Part shown: one piece after another, positions 62,961 to 64,000 of the stretch
Layout of the letters: each line of letters opens with the position of its first letter
Numbering within the stretch: the first letter of the stretch is position 1
NCBI GenBank assembly: GCA_022747635.1
Contig: JAKTNV010000018.1
Coordinates: 1,090,001-1,154,000, forward strand
Origin: Hetaerina americana
Lineage: Eukaryota > Arthropoda > Insecta > Odonata > Calopterygidae
Length of the DNA stretch: 64,000 nt
Direction of reading: 5' to 3'
Translations under genes and position numbers: made by a program
The notes under the pieces: model-generated
The model's database searches: none
What the model saw: only the letters and a program-made list of their open reading frames with translations
What the model was told of the DNA's origin: nothing

Positions 62961-63788
62961 CCAGAATTGGTAAAAATAGTTACACCCGGCATTTGTTTGG
63001 CAAGTGTAGAATTCCACATATTTAATCAAACAATCTAAAAACTTTATTTTTTAAACCAGACTAGAGTACGTCAGCGGTGGCATTTCACCACTGTTGTCAT
63101 TATTCGCGATTGGATTTTCCTCGCGGCAACGCATTCTTTCTCTGCTGTGCGCCGTGGCCGCGAGATGGCGGAGACAAGTAATTCTCCTCCGCGATCCCCG
63201 TTCCAGGCGGACAAAGCCGCTGGGATGCATTCGCCGGGAGAGGAGCCCCTCTTTTATTTATTCCCGCTCATCCTCCCCAATTGCGACTCCTCCGCGTTTC
63301 ATCTCGCCATCTCTGAATTCTTTATTCATCGCACCGTTTGGTCTCCAGTATTCCCTCCAGGGTGTTGAGGGGGGGGGAGCGGGGGCGATGGGATATGATG
63401 CCCTGCCTTCTTCTGCCCCCGGACCACACGCACGCCTGTCTCCTCTCTTCCTCGCCCGCTCCATTTCCTCTCCCGCCCGCTCCCGTTGGTGCCGCTCGGC
63501 GAGGGAGGACCTCGAGGCAGAGGTGCGTGAGAGAGAAACACCCCCCCCCCGCTAGCGCGTTTCGGGGTGGTGGCCTCGCCCCCGCCACACTTGCTGGCAG
63601 GGTTCGAGGTCTACTTGTGAACGCTTTGTTTTTGTCATGCATTACGCATTATTATGATAATCATATAAACCCCGTTGCAATTAGGCAATTGCCCTGGTGG
63701 CAACGGTCAAGTCTAGTCAATGGTCACTCTTACAATGCACATACATACATACACGAGAAGGACAGATATGAGACAGAATGCTCTTGTA
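62961..63788. other. Unassigned; GC-rich at 63160-63600
   Basis: CpG-rich patch; open frames here overlap on both strands and show no domain. Confidence 0.35.
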
Positions 63789-64000
63789 TACAGGGTTCGT
63801 CCGGAAAATAAGTGTACTGACTACTGATTTTTTCCCGCCGCTCCAGGCGCGCCCAGCACCGCTCTGACGGGCTGCGATTGGAGGGGGGTATGCTGGCAAG
63901 CGACGCTGAAAAAGGCAGTCGGCTCTGAGCTGTGGTGTAGTGAGGAGCTCTGTTAACGCGAACCTCCACGCTCGACCCACGTCACGGAACGCGATGCCGA
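63789..64000 (+). mobile_element. Start of a mariner-like element cut by the window end
   Basis: tacagggttcgtccggaaaa, followed by taagtgtac, resembles mariner termini (compare cgagggtcatccggaaagta at 42931). The GC-rich leader that follows is typical for the segment before a mariner transposase. The transposase itself lies beyond the window. Confidence 0.55.

Noticed and set aside
63094..63811. A 150-codon frame as a gene
   Set aside because: Opposite-strand frames of similar size overlap and no recognisable domain is present.

Overview
This is a eukaryotic, non-coding, repeat-dominated window, most probably from an invertebrate and likely an arthropod or insect. It is AT-rich with GC-rich patches and full of long microsatellites. 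It carries mariner DNA transposons, RTE-type and CR1/Jockey-type LINEs, Penelope-like elements (PLEs) and tRNA-derived SINEs. I recognise no host protein-coding gene, no rRNA and no convincing functional tRNA; the tRNA-like sequences all belong to SINEs. The species cannot be fixed from the sequence.

Layout. 1-1.4 kb: a foldback SINE (family B), a (TA)n array, and a rearranged PLE. 3.6-5.6 kb: SINE-D, then an RTE 3' end on the minus strand and a lone mariner terminal repeat. 6.8-8.4 kb: mariner and RTE debris and a short mariner-derived element. 9.6-10 kb: a PLE terminal region embedded in (TA)n. 12.4-16.9 kb: an unnamed foldback element, SINE-A, mariner and RTE fragments, two PLE remnants and a LINE 3' end. 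17.8-21.3 kb: tandem LINE-B 3' ends, R1/Jockey-like fragments and an internally deleted mariner. 22.4 kb: another foldback element. 25.5-28.9 kb: a nest of LINE-B, SINE-A and several RTE pieces. 30.3-31.9 kb: a deleted mariner and the best SINE-A copy. 37-40.8 kb: LINE-B, SINE-D, RTE and SINE-A. 42.6-46.4 kb: SINE-C, an apparently intact mariner (357-residue transposase), the longest RTE ORF and a perfect palindrome. 47.3-50 kb: a broken mariner and a decayed LINE. 51.6-55.3 kb: SINE-A and a CR1/Jockey-like LINE with an intact 944-residue ORF2. 55.3-56.4 kb: foldback SINE-B, RTE tail and PLE remnant. 56.9-59.95 kb: a second LINE broken by one frameshift. 61.7-63 kb: an RTE copy with a template-switch hairpin. 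63.8 kb to the end: the start of another mariner.

The most unusual signal is SINE-A. A tRNA-like core sits between two inverted repeats of about 29 bp, with a longer tail on only one side. The core points with the tail in some copies and against it in others. Target-site duplications of 11-13 bp enclose the whole unit. The two inverted repeats of one copy share variants private to that copy. SINE-B and the PLE copies show comparable inversions, so one inversion-prone integration process may act on unrelated retroelements here. No operons or host regulation are visible; 'working together' here means autonomous elements (RTE, CR1/Jockey LINE, PLE, mariner) and the non-autonomous elements that may borrow their enzymes.
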